Of a stretch of DNA of 64,000 nucleotides, positions 42,597 through 50,725 are shown in pieces (the stretch's first letter is position 1; each line of letters starts with the position of its first letter). Source of the DNA: M3007 sp031425155 (GTDB lineage Bacteria; Bacteroidota; Bacteroidia; Chitinophagales; Saprospiraceae). Both the position numbers and the translations under genes were made by a program. The notes under the pieces were generated by a model. It worked only from the letters and a program-made list of their open reading frames with translations, was not told the DNA's origin and did no database searches. The stretch spans positions 7,750-71,749 of the forward strand of contig JANPIV010000044.1 of the NCBI GenBank assembly GCA_031425155.1. Reading direction: 5' to 3'.

Positions 42597-43807
42597 AAAA
42601 ACTCGATTCCACCTCTCCCGCTTCCGTATCCTGCGATGGCGGTTGCGAGGGTTGTGGCAAAATCCACCTTAAACTATTGGGCTCCCATGATGCCGACAGT
42701 CAGCTGCTGCGCAAAAACGTGGAAGCCGCCCTCAGCAACTTTCCAATAGCCCACAAAATCATGGAGGTCGGTGAACCGAACGCCATCGCCGCTGCCGGCG
42801 TGGCCACGCTGCCTGCGCTGATGCTCGATGGGCAACTTCTCGTGCAAGGCCGGGTGCCAGCGGTGGAGGAAATAGTCGGCATGTTACGCGACCATCCGTT
42901 GCAGCGCAGCAAGCTCTATCGCTTGCGCAGCATTGCCGTCGCCGTGGACATTAGTACGGGCTCCGACAGTGCCTTGCGTTTTGCCTGGCATCTCGCTGAA
43001 AAAGTAGGTGCCAGCCTGGAAGTGTTGTATGCTATGGACAGTATTTTCGTCGGGCATACGCCTTCCGCGTCGGGTTTCCTGTCCGGCTATCAGCATACGA
43101 TGCAGATCGAACTGGATACCTTTATCCAGGAGACAATGGCCCGCATAGGGGTAACGTACGATCTGCCTGCCCCTGGAGCACCGGGTCAGCAGCAGCAAAA
43201 CTTACCGGCTATTCATTCCAAAGTGATCTACGGGTTCCCGGATGCGGCCCTGGAGGAATGTTCCAAACGGGTGGACCTGCTGGTGTTGGGTACGACCGGG
43301 CGGGGCGCATTGGGCAAAAAACTTTTTGGTTCGGTCAGTACAGAAGTGTCGAAACAGGCGCATTGTCCGGTGCTGCTGGTGCCACCTGATGCCGAGTTCC
43401 GGGGTTTGCGGAATATGCTGTATGCCAGCCATTTCGATTCGCTGAGTACTTTGCAGATTCAGCAGGCAGTCTCGTTTGCACGTCATTTCGATGGGCAACT
43501 GCACTTTGTGCATGTCGGGCGGAACAATGACAAAGGGATCGCTTTGCAGCGCAAGCTGTTTGAAGCAAGTTACCGCGAATCGCAGGCGGAACAGCCGTTT
43601 TTGTTCTCCGAAACGGTAGGCGAAGATGTAATAGGCGCGCTGTATGACTATTCTCTTTTCCACCGTATCGAACTGCTGGTCTTTGTTACGCACCAGCGCA
43701 ATGCCTGGGAGAATATTCTCCATCGCAGCGTCACTCGCGAAGCGGCACTCAGTACAGATTATTTGCCCATTCTTATTATTCATTCGGATGATGATATGGT
43801 GGGGTGA
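42593..43807 (+). CDS. UspA-type universal stress protein with N-terminal thioredoxin-like domain
   Basis: The 404-residue protein has an N-terminal region with CDGGCEGCGK (about 14-23) and a small thioredoxin-like fold (VATLPALMLDGQLLVQGRVP), then two UspA-like domains. The first (about 110-265) keeps the ATP-binding GTTGRGALGKKLFGS with SVSTEV; the second (about 268-400) is degenerate. Proteins of this family bind ATP and support survival under stress or anoxia. The last 139 bp of the reading frame (43660-43798) recur at 48948-49086 with six differences, all synonymous. Confidence 0.85.
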   Translation: MKKLDSTSPASVSCDGGCEGCGKIHLKLLGSHDADSQLLRKNVEAALSNFPIAHKIMEVGEPNAIAAAGVATLPALMLDGQLLVQGRVPAVEEIVGMLRDHPLQRSKLYRLRSIAVAVDISTGSDSALRFAWHLAEKVGASLEVLYAMDSIFVGHTPSASGFLSGYQHTMQIELDTFIQETMARIGVTYDLPAPGAPGQQQQNLPAIHSKVIYGFPDAALEECSKRVDLLVLGTTGRGALGKKLFGSVSTEVSKQAHCPVLLVPPDAEFRGLRNMLYASHFDSLSTLQIQQAVSFARHFDGQLHFVHVGRNNDKGIALQRKLFEASYRESQAEQPFLFSETVGEDVIGALYDYSLFHRIELLVFVTHQRNAWENILHRSVTREAALSTDYLPILIIHSDDDMVG

Positions 43808-43831
43808 TGATCAGAACCAACCAGAAGGCTT

Positions 43832-44287
43832 TCAACGGCTGAACATCTGCAGGAAAGCCTCTTTCCGGTTGCGGGCCACAGGCAATCGAGTAGCGTTGCT
43901 GAGTTCTACCTCGCCTCCATCGCCTTTATTGTAGCGAGTCACAAAATTGAGGTTGACTAAGTACTGCTTGTGGGTGCGGAAGAATAACCAGCCTTCGAGC
44001 ACCTGTTCCATGTCTTTCAAGGGGCGGGAGACGACGACTGTCTGACCGCTGAGGAGATGAACGTAGGTGTAGTTGCCATCAGACGCGCAATAAAGTATCT
44101 GCGTAGTATCTACGAACACCAGCCCTTCGAGGCAAGGCAAGGCGATGTTATGCAGGTTGATATAGGTAGCGACTGGGTGCTGTTCGCGCAACAGATGCAA
44201 CTCTGGAAAATGCTTTTTGAGCAAATACTCAAGAGATACGAGGTAGGTGGGATCGTCGTCCACTAGTACGATTTTTAGTATTTTCAT
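43832..44287 (-). CDS. LytTR DNA-binding regulator with a truncated receiver
   Basis: The 151-residue protein begins as a receiver (ILKIVLVDDDPTYLVSLEYLL, with the acidic pair) but after about 45 residues passes directly to a LytTR domain (about 52-150: DTTQILYCASDGNYTYVHL, FFRTHKQYLVNLNFV). The receiver's phospho-acceptor Asp and Lys region is missing; normal LytTR response regulators have about 240 residues. It may act independently of phosphorylation, or be a deletion derivative. It is the first gene in the island after the UspA gene, on the opposite strand. DNA-binding residues look intact. Confidence 0.82.
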   Translation of the reverse strand: MKILKIVLVDDDPTYLVSLEYLLKKHFPELHLLREQHPVATYINLHNIALPCLEGLVFVDTTQILYCASDGNYTYVHLLSGQTVVVSRPLKDMEQVLEGWLFFRTHKQYLVNLNFVTRYNKGDGGEVELSNATRLPVARNRKEAFLQMFSR

Positions 44288-44763
44288 GGCAAAAAGGGGA
44301 GAAGGTGCTCAATTAATTGGGTTAAAGTTTTAGAGAGGAACAACACTACAGTTATTTAGTACCAGGAAAAAGGTAAAGTGCCACGCCGAAAATTTATCCT
44401 ACTAACAAAACGTGCGCCAGTAAAACGGCTGTGGGTATTTGGCCATGGTCCAAGTACAGGCCAGTACTTTCGTCGGGGGGCTCCCAGACGGTCAAAGGAA
44501 TTTAAGAGGGGTTGCGCATGGGTTGCGGATTTTGAGCAAAAGTAAATCCTGTCTTTTTCCTATACGATAATTTTTTTAGGGATTTCGATTTTCCCATCCA
44601 ACAGCCGAACCGGCCATTCATCCGCCGAATCCCCCCGTGATACATTGGTCGAGAAGAAGCGCGGCGGACAATGTTATGTTTGGGTAAAGAAACCGAGGGA
44701 GCAGGCTGCCCCCCCCGCCTTACATCCAAATTTGCTTCATATTAAAGATCAGATCATTAAACC
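44288..44763. other. Intergenic region between the LytTR gene and a divergent hypothetical gene
   Basis: This 476-bp non-coding region has no convincing ORF. A perfect -7 element TATGTTTG is at 44675-44682 on the plus strand. A run of eight C (44709-44717) is a possible slippage site. A LytTR operator is plausible here but not identified. Confidence 0.45.
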
Positions 44764-45726
44764 ATGAAAGGAAAAGTTTTTCATTTCGCCAATGCCAATG
44801 ACATTTTATCCACTGGCAGATTCCAAACACCCCGCTTTGACGAGGTAAATGAGAAATTCCAGGTGCAATTTCAGTATAAATTGAAAAGTGCCCCTTTTTT
44901 CCCAACCATAGTACTGAGCACGGTAACGAATATCAAAGGAGGGTTCAATCTTTCGATACCGACCTTGAACGATGCCTCTGATTGCCAGTTACTGGTCTAT
45001 CGATTTGAAAACATAAAAATACCGCCCACCAATTTTGAGGTCCCCGTGCCGAATACCCCCGTCTTCAAGTCAAAGGTTTTTCCCGGCAGCAAGGCGCGCC
45101 GGAACCTGAACATCTATTTTTCAAAAATACAAAATGAACTGCTGGACCGGGGCCGGGGCCCAAACCAAGACAGCATCATCACGCAAGCAGAAGTGGATAC
45201 AATGGCTAATGGCTCAAAAGACCAGATAAATGGGGCCACTATTAAGTCGTTGACTGCCACCATCTATGACCAACACATTTGGGTGAATACCCTCGCCAAT
45301 GCCCAGGGAATTGATGCCGTAGTCACCTTTAAACTCATTCCGGTATCCGACACGTCTTTAAAAGACAACGCTTATCTGGATTTCAATATCGAAGGTTTCG
45401 ATGTGGATGGGCAAGGCTTTTGGGGAGATCTGTTTCAAATTTGTATAAGCAAGGACGACATCAAGCGGAAAATAGAAGCAGGTTTCTCCCAAAATATTAG
45501 TGGCCTGAACAATGATATTGCCAATGGCATCAAGCAGTTGAACGACTTGGTGAAGGCGAGCATGGGCATATCGCCCAACATGACCGCCTCTATTGGCAGA
45601 TTCTCGTATCCAGTGGTCGGGCAAAATACTATACCCATGCCATTTGGACCGCCAATACAGGTGCCGATCCGGGCGATCAAGCCCGAAATATTTTTGGGAT
45701 TCCCTGATTTTAGTTTCTACGCGTAG
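44764..45726 (+). CDS. Hypothetical protein of the UspA-bounded island
   Basis: The 320-residue protein has no signal peptide or transmembrane helix. It begins MKGKVFHFANANDILSTGRF and is rich in beta-type and Asn/Lys/Pro sequence, e.g. GFNLSIPTLNDASDCQLLVYRF. A helical stretch about 235-262 (ISGLNNDIANGIKQLNDLVKAS) precedes a Pro/Gly-rich C-terminus. I do not recognise it. It follows an upstream region with a clear -7 element and is codirectional with the next five island genes. Confidence 0.6.
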   Translation: MKGKVFHFANANDILSTGRFQTPRFDEVNEKFQVQFQYKLKSAPFFPTIVLSTVTNIKGGFNLSIPTLNDASDCQLLVYRFENIKIPPTNFEVPVPNTPVFKSKVFPGSKARRNLNIYFSKIQNELLDRGRGPNQDSIITQAEVDTMANGSKDQINGATIKSLTATIYDQHIWVNTLANAQGIDAVVTFKLIPVSDTSLKDNAYLDFNIEGFDVDGQGFWGDLFQICISKDDIKRKIEAGFSQNISGLNNDIANGIKQLNDLVKASMGISPNMTASIGRFSYPVVGQNTIPMPFGPPIQVPIRAIKPEIFLGFPDFSFYA

Positions 45727-45789
45727 TCTGTTTCCATGCGGCTCGAAATGGGTCCGTTATTCTTTCGACGAAACAAAAATAAATAAAAA

Positions 45790-45942
45790 ATGGAAATAAA
45801 TAAACCGATGTCTTTGTACCTCCTCAATGGGCAAGTGGAAGTATATGCAAAGACTTCAACCAATGAAGTGTTTAGAAGTATTTCTTATGATGATGCCAAT
45901 AGTTGGAATGACTGGAAAAAATTATATCCTGGTGAGTGGTGA
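45790..45942 (+). CDS. 50-residue protein resembling one blade of a lectin-type propeller
   Basis: The frame reads MEINKPMSLYLLNGQVEVYA and ends NSWNDWKKLYPGEW. The VEVYAKTSTNEVFRSISYDD...WNDWKKL pattern resembles a single repeat of PLL-type or sialidase-like propeller lectins. Coding potential is good for so short a frame, but it may be a gene remnant. It starts 64 bp after the previous gene. Confidence 0.4.
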   Translation: MEINKPMSLYLLNGQVEVYAKTSTNEVFRSISYDDANSWNDWKKLYPGEW

Positions 45943-46069
45943 GAATCAACAAAATATATTCTTGTAGAATACTAAATTTTTAAAGAATTTTAAAAAATAA
46001 AGTCATGATAAACGCGCAAGCCGAAAAGCGACCAGAGTAGGCAACAACTCCTTTTAATTGAAAATTTTC

Positions 46070-46921
46070 ATGAAACACCTCATTAAAAAGGGCCTTCTCG
46101 CCCTGATGATTCTAGTAGCGTTCTTGTCCAAAAATACTGCCTTTGCCCAGGATTTAGTCCCCTTGTTGCGGTATAATAATGGTACCGATCACCTCTACCA
46201 AACCGACCCATACGCCTATGGCGGACCAGAGGCATTCGGCTATTGGTACGAAGGGTATGAAGGCTATGTGTATAGAACTCCACAACCCGGCACCGTCCCC
46301 TTGTACCGCTTTACCAACGACAAAGACCATGCTTATCAATTGGAGCGCAACGGGCCGGAGGCTTTCGGGTATAGGTTTGAAGAAATCTGTTGTTATGTCT
46401 ATCCAAACGGCGGCAATTTCCGCGCCCCCCTGTATAGATATTCCAACGGGACGGACAATATGTACCAAACCAGCAAGACCCGGTATGGCGGTCCGGAAGC
46501 CTATGGTCATCATTATGTGGGGATCGAAGGGTACGTCAGCACTGATTTTTCCAGTGTCCAATCCGTGGTACCTTTCATCAACGTACAGCCCTGCCCGGGG
46601 CCTGTAAGTTATCAGGATGGCAGTAAGCTGAAAATTACCGGAACCAAATTCTCAAGCAACGGCAAATTGAAAGGGGAGATTATCGGCCTGCCCAGAACCA
46701 GTGCCGGAAAATTCACCTTTGAGGTCACGACGGATGCCCAGGGTGCCTTTCAGTGGGAGTTTTTTTTCCGGTGGTCGAATTTCAAATTTACGCTGAGTCA
46801 GGAACAGAAAAGACTGGGAGGATGGGATATTTACCCCATTTTATACCTAAGGGATGTAAACCAGAATAAAACTTACGTGGGCGTTATACAAGGCTACGAC
46901 TGTTTATTGTATCGCCATTGA
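46070..46921 (+). CDS. Secreted protein with DUF5648-type repeats
   Basis: The 283-residue protein (start ATG 46070; an in-frame TTG at 46058 is less likely) has a signal peptide ending NTAFAQ. Residues about 25-170 hold three repeats of the PLYRYxNGTDHxYQT...GPEAFGYxYEGxEGYVY type, i.e. DUF5648 repeats with Tyr and Asp at fixed places. A beta-rich C-terminal domain of about 110 residues follows. DUF5648 repeats are found in secreted lytic or adhesive proteins; the function here is unknown. Confidence 0.75.
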   Translation: MKHLIKKGLLALMILVAFLSKNTAFAQDLVPLLRYNNGTDHLYQTDPYAYGGPEAFGYWYEGYEGYVYRTPQPGTVPLYRFTNDKDHAYQLERNGPEAFGYRFEEICCYVYPNGGNFRAPLYRYSNGTDNMYQTSKTRYGGPEAYGHHYVGIEGYVSTDFSSVQSVVPFINVQPCPGPVSYQDGSKLKITGTKFSSNGKLKGEIIGLPRTSAGKFTFEVTTDAQGAFQWEFFFRWSNFKFTLSQEQKRLGGWDIYPILYLRDVNQNKTYVGVIQGYDCLLYRH

Positions 46922-47018
46922 GAACCTTCTTTTGACTAAATTTGGCAGCCCGTCTCATTTCCCTTTCCTTTGTGCATTCACTGCAACCTACCGTACCATT
47001 TAAGAGCACCCAAAGGAA

Positions 47019-47888
47019 ATGAGCCAATTTGCCGACGCCTTAAAATCGCTGGTATCCGCCAACCGCCTGAAATTGGCCCTATCCATACTTGCTGATTACT
47101 GGAAAGACAAAGATACCGACCGCTACAACCAATGCGTCATGCAGCAGTCCACGCTGTTGCGCGTGGAAAAAGAATACGCGCTCGGCATTGTCACCCGCAG
47201 CGAGACCAGCCATGTCTTGGCCAAAGTCTGCTATGCAACGCTTGGTCTGGCTGACGAAGCCAACGTAGCCCTGACCGACGACGCAGCGGCTTGCCAGCGA
47301 GCATTGACCATTCAACAGTCGTTCAAGGAGCCGGAAATTTCTGTAAAACCCGGCGAACGCCCCAAATGGCTGCCCTGGGCGGCCGGATTGGGTGTCCTCG
47401 GTTTGTTGTATTTATTTGGCAATAGTCTCAGCAAAGAGACGCCACCCGCCACATCGCCCCGCGCAACCCACTCCATAGACACGGCAGTAGTCGTGGAGGC
47501 CCTGACCAAAGAGGCCGAACAATACTATGACCAGAACGACTTCGCCCAGGCCCTGCAATCGGCGAACAAAGCCATTGCCTTACGGCCCGACCGCGGTGCT
47601 CTATACAACACCCGCGCCAGCATCCACCTCAAAAAAGGCAATATCGAACTAGCAGCAGCAGATGCCCGACGCGCTATTATGTTGTCGCCCGACGACTGCT
47701 TCGGGTACGCCACCCTGGCCCAGGTCTGCACCAAACAAAACGACCCCGAAGGGTTTTACCAAAACATCGAAACCTCCTTGAAAAAGCACTGCGAAATATG
47801 GAAATATGCCCAGCAGGTTGGCATCGTCGAACACAACGGTGAAAAGCGTTTTCAGGATTTGATGAAGAACTACCAAGCCACACAATAA
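47019..47888 (+). CDS. Membrane protein with EAD11-like N-terminal domain and TPR repeats
   Basis: Residues 1-83 resemble effector-associated domain 11: ANRLKLALSILADYW, DRYNQCVMQQSTLLRVEKEY and GIVTRSETSHVLAKVCYATL align with its helices. A transmembrane helix (117-134) and TPR-type repeats (about 158-260, QYYDQNDFAQALQSANKAI, ALYNTRASIHLKKGNIELA) follow. EADs couple sensors to effectors in NTPase-type conflict systems; EAD11 with a membrane TPR half and no nuclease or NTPase is unusual. A promoter (TTTG at 46941, -7 TTCCTTTG at 46965-46972) precedes the gene. EAD11 assignment is by eye, about 60 percent certain. Confidence 0.65.
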   Translation: MSQFADALKSLVSANRLKLALSILADYWKDKDTDRYNQCVMQQSTLLRVEKEYALGIVTRSETSHVLAKVCYATLGLADEANVALTDDAAACQRALTIQQSFKEPEISVKPGERPKWLPWAAGLGVLGLLYLFGNSLSKETPPATSPRATHSIDTAVVVEALTKEAEQYYDQNDFAQALQSANKAIALRPDRGALYNTRASIHLKKGNIELAAADARRAIMLSPDDCFGYATLAQVCTKQNDPEGFYQNIETSLKKHCEIWKYAQQVGIVEHNGEKRFQDLMKNYQATQ

Positions 47889-47896
47889 AAAAATTT

Positions 47897-47985
47897 GGTA
47901 GTGTCACCAATTGAGTGATTAAATATTGCAAGATATTGATTGTCAACGCAGTGTTCATTTTCATCACTCACAACTTGGCACTACC
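47897..47985. mobile_element. 89-bp MITE or solo IS remnant with 8-bp target duplication
   Basis: Ends GGTAGTGTCACC and GGCACTACC are imperfect inverse copies (inner TGAGTGAT also shared). AAAAATTT flanks both sides (47889-47896 and 47986-47993). On the minus strand it opens a frame reading MNTALTINILQYLITQL, which looks like the first residues of a lost transposase. It lies between the TPR and zinc-finger genes. Confidence 0.65.
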
Positions 47986-48015
47986 AAAAATTTCATTATT
48001 TAGAATTCCAACACC

Positions 48016-48855
48016 ATGAAAAAGAACCGTTTTGCATTGCCCCTCTTCCTGCTCCTTACCTACTGCGCTATCTCTTGTGCGCAGGGAGTCAAACCCACCA
48101 CCATTGTCCCGGAAAAGGATAAGGGAGAAGTCACTCTTAAAAAGCCATCTTCGACTAGCCCGAAGACCACTACTCCCCCAGCCCCGGCCAAGAATAAGCC
48201 AACCTCCTCCCCTTCTACCACCGAAACCGGTAAGAAAAGAGAACCTGCGAAAGAGCCCGCCAAACCAGTCGAAGCCAGCAAGAAAGAGCCTGCCAAAGAT
48301 GTTGCAAAACCTGCCGAGAAAGCAACACCTGCCCCTGCTCCTACCCCGGCCAAGACGACGGCGACGGAACAACCTCCAAAACCGGCCAGCCTGCCGCCAG
48401 CAAAGGCCCTACCCAGCGATGCTTGCGACAAATGCCAGGGCGAAGGTTCCGTGGTCAAAAAAGTAAAGTGCCAGATATGTGGCGGCGACGGCCGGAAAGA
48501 CTCGACCATCCCCTGTCAGACCTGCCAGGGCAGTGGGTTTTCCAGCACCGAAAAGTGCTTTCATTGCAAGGGCCTGACCTATCGGGAAGGCAGCGATAAG
48601 TGCTTCAGCTGTAGTGGCACAGGAAAAAAATGGGAATCAGACGAAAAATGTAATAAATGTGGGGGCGATGGCAAAGTTACGCCCGACCCTTGTTCCTTTT
48701 GCAAAGCCACCGGCAAAGCAGAGTGTGATGCTTGTCGGGGAACAGGCACCATAAAAACTGGCAAATTAGCCTGCGAAGACTGCCACGGTACCGGCCGTTT
48801 CGACGAGCGGGAAAAGTGCAAAGCCTGTAAAGGATCGGGGAAAAAGAAATCCTGA
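48016..48855 (+). CDS. Secreted protein with DnaJ-type zinc-finger repeats
   Basis: The 279-residue protein has a signal peptide (residues 1-22, LLLTYCAISCAQG, possibly a lipoprotein Cys), a 110-residue Lys/Pro/Ala/Thr linker and then, from about 137, ten CxxC motifs in the CxxCxGxG style of the DnaJ central domain (CDKCQGEG, CQICGGDG, CQTCQGSG, down to CKACKGSG at the end). DnaJ itself has four such motifs in the cytoplasm, so an exported protein consisting almost only of them is unusual. No J domain or peptide-binding domain is present. Likely zinc-binding in the periplasm or on the surface; no function known. Confidence 0.8.
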   Translation: MKKNRFALPLFLLLTYCAISCAQGVKPTTIVPEKDKGEVTLKKPSSTSPKTTTPPAPAKNKPTSSPSTTETGKKREPAKEPAKPVEASKKEPAKDVAKPAEKATPAPAPTPAKTTATEQPPKPASLPPAKALPSDACDKCQGEGSVVKKVKCQICGGDGRKDSTIPCQTCQGSGFSSTEKCFHCKGLTYREGSDKCFSCSGTGKKWESDEKCNKCGGDGKVTPDPCSFCKATGKAECDACRGTGTIKTGKLACEDCHGTGRFDEREKCKACKGSGKKKS

Positions 48856-48947
48856 CCAACACCACATCAATTATTACTGAAATATATGGCTCTTTGACAA
48901 TTTTTGTGGTGCAGCCTCATGAAAGTAGCGTATGTCGGCCGATGTAG

Positions 48948-49091
48948 CCACCGTATCGAACTGCTGGTCTTTGTTACGCACCAGCGCAATGCCTGGGAGA
49001 ATATTCTCCATCGCAGCGTCACCCGCGAAGCGGCACTCAGTACGGACTATTTGCCCATCCTCATTATCCATTCGGATGATGATATGCCCTG
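48948..49091 (+). pseudogene. Copy of the 3' end of the UspA gene
   Basis: Bases 48948-49086 match 43660-43798 over 139 bp with six differences, all third-position synonymous changes. The frame reads RIELLVFVTHQRNAWENILH and on to a TGA at 49091. There is no start codon for a whole gene. With the intact UspA gene it brackets a 5.1-kb island. Confidence 0.92.
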
Positions 49092-49289
49092 AATATTAAG
49101 ATATAACGACCAAAATCTTTCGCAAGGTGCCGTTCACCCCGTTGGAAATCAGTTTTCCAGCGGGGTTTTCTGCCTTCCTGGGCCAGGGAAAGGTCGGTAT
49201 GTGGTTTTTGTTATAAAGAGAACTATCTTTGTACCAGGGTGTTAGGCGAAAAATATTTCAAACCGCCGGAAACATACCCACTTTTGCTT

Positions 49290-50096
49290 ATGACGCAAGA
49301 GCGATTTCTTAAGTTGTTGGATAATCCGGCTTTGCTCACTACCATCTCCTACGAGGAGATGAAGACGCTGGCCATTGCCTATCCTTACGCTCATAATTTG
49401 CGTACACTGCTGGCCATAAAGGCCCAGCAAACCAATCACCATGAGGCAAGCCGCACCCTGGCTGCTGCTGCCGCTTATGGTCTCGACCGTACGCGACTTT
49501 TTGTATTGGTCGCTCCGAAAATATTAGCCCCGCAACGCCTTACCGCTATCCGGGAAGAAGTACTGGAACTAAAACCCATCGAAACCGTGCAACGCGAACT
49601 GGAAGCCCTGGCACCAATCACCCGGGAAGAACGACCCGCGCCGCCACGTTCCGCGCTATCCGTTCCGCTACCTCCGCCCAGCCAACCTGATGCAAATCCT
49701 TCGCCGGAGATTGCCCTGGATTTCAGCCAGCCTTTGCCAATAGTGATTCAACCGCCAGCCCCTCGGTCTGCTCCATCGCCGCCACAACCTTTTGGTACCT
49801 GGTTGGGCCAATTCCAACTTCCTGTTTTGGAGCCGCGTAAAACCAAATCTGCCGCAGTGCCGGTGGCACCCGCGCCAGTTCCAAAACCCGAACCGGCTCC
49901 GAAAACGAGTGTGGCCCACAGTTTGGCTGAACGCAGCGTAGCCGAAAATAAAGACGTGCTCTCCGAAACATTGGCTAAACTCTACGCCCAGCAAGGGCAC
50001 CGGGAAAAAGCAATTACAATGTATCAACGATTAAGCTTGGCGTTTCCTGAGAAAAGTGCGTACTTTGCCGCCGAAATTGAAAAACTTAAAAATTAA
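49290..50096 (+). CDS. Conserved Bacteroidota protein with C-terminal TPR, upstream of secG
   Basis: The 268-residue product (ATG 49290; the in-frame 49239 start is less likely) has a helical N-terminal domain (MTQERFLKLLDNPALLTTIS), a long Pro/Ala-rich middle (about 108-215) and a C-terminal TPR motif, SETLAKLYAQQGHREKAITMYQRLSLAFPEKSAYFAAEIEKLK. Such genes are found next to secG in Bacteroidota; their role is unknown. A -7 element TATCTTTG is at 49224-49231. Confidence 0.75.
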   Translation: MTQERFLKLLDNPALLTTISYEEMKTLAIAYPYAHNLRTLLAIKAQQTNHHEASRTLAAAAAYGLDRTRLFVLVAPKILAPQRLTAIREEVLELKPIETVQRELEALAPITREERPAPPRSALSVPLPPPSQPDANPSPEIALDFSQPLPIVIQPPAPRSAPSPPQPFGTWLGQFQLPVLEPRKTKSAAVPVAPAPVPKPEPAPKTSVAHSLAERSVAENKDVLSETLAKLYAQQGHREKAITMYQRLSLAFPEKSAYFAAEIEKLKN

Positions 50097-50102
50097 ACAA
50101 CC

Positions 50103-50378
50103 ATGTTATCCACCCTTGCGGTATTCATTGCCATTATCAGCATCGTGTTGATCGCGGCTATCCTGGTGCAGAATTCTAAAGGCGGCGGGCTGGATGCCTC
50201 CTTCGGCGGTCAGGCCCAACAACTTTTCGGCGCAGCGCGCTCCACTGATTTTATTGAAAAAGCCACCTGGGTGCTGGCAGGTACCCTGATGGTACTTTGC
50301 GTAGTAGCTGTACTGACGGTGGGTACCGGTGCTGGCGCTACGCCCGACGCTATTCCGTTGCAAACGCCGGGCAGCTAA
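50103..50378 (+). CDS. secG: Protein-export membrane protein SecG
   Basis: The 91-residue protein has two transmembrane helices (about 4-22 and 57-76) joined by a Gly-rich loop, LVQNSKGGGLDASFGGQAQQ, which is diagnostic of SecG. It is a subunit of the SecYEG translocon. It starts 6 bp after the preceding gene. Length is normal. Confidence 0.93.
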   Translation: MLSTLAVFIAIISIVLIAAILVQNSKGGGLDASFGGQAQQLFGAARSTDFIEKATWVLAGTLMVLCVVAVLTVGTGAGATPDAIPLQTPGS

Positions 50379-50426
50379 TCGCTTCCGCTTTTTCTTTTAT
50401 TGGTCGGCGGAGACGCTTACTACGGC

Positions 50427-50460
50427 AGAAGCCCTTTCCGAACGTTCGGAAAGGGCTTCT
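50427..50460. repeat. 34-bp perfect palindrome after secG
   Basis: Bases 50427-50460 are self-complementary around AACGTT, with 17-bp arms containing GAAGCCCTTTCCGAAC. No T-run follows, so it is a repeat hairpin that may also slow transcription. Confidence 0.75.
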
Positions 50461-50580
50461 CGTTTGGCGGTAAGCCAGCCCTGCAGAAATATTGGTTAGG
50501 AACGCTGTCGAAATAAAGGTTCACAAAACGCAAGGGGCAGCACCCCAAAATATTGGTAGCAAAATGCTCTAAAATGAGCA

Positions 50581-50626
50581 GGAGGTGCAGCGCACCGAAA
50601 TGAGCATTGCGGTGCGCTGCACCTCC
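50581..50626. repeat. 17-bp stem hairpin (GGTGCAGCGCACC type)
   Basis: GGAGGTGCAGCGCACCG (50581-50597) is exactly inverted at 50610-50626. The neighbouring ATGAGCA/TGCTCATT sequence is also partly repeated. It lies in the 347-bp gap between secG and the glucosaminidase gene, which has no other visible feature. Confidence 0.75.
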
Positions 50627-50725
50627 CAACCATCTTTACTCGTCAAAACTACCAACATTTCGCCGCTCTGCGGCTTCCTGAATGCTGGACACTGAAAGGG
50701 CAAATGGTGTGGATAAACCTGTTCC

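Noticed and set aside
49189..49231. A tenth Crp/Fnr-type promoter upstream of the gene at 49290
   Set aside because: The -7 element TATCTTTG is good, but no TGA or TCA half-site lies at the required distance.
50427..50460. Palindrome after secG as an intrinsic terminator
   Set aside because: No T-run follows in either direction; kept only as a repeat.
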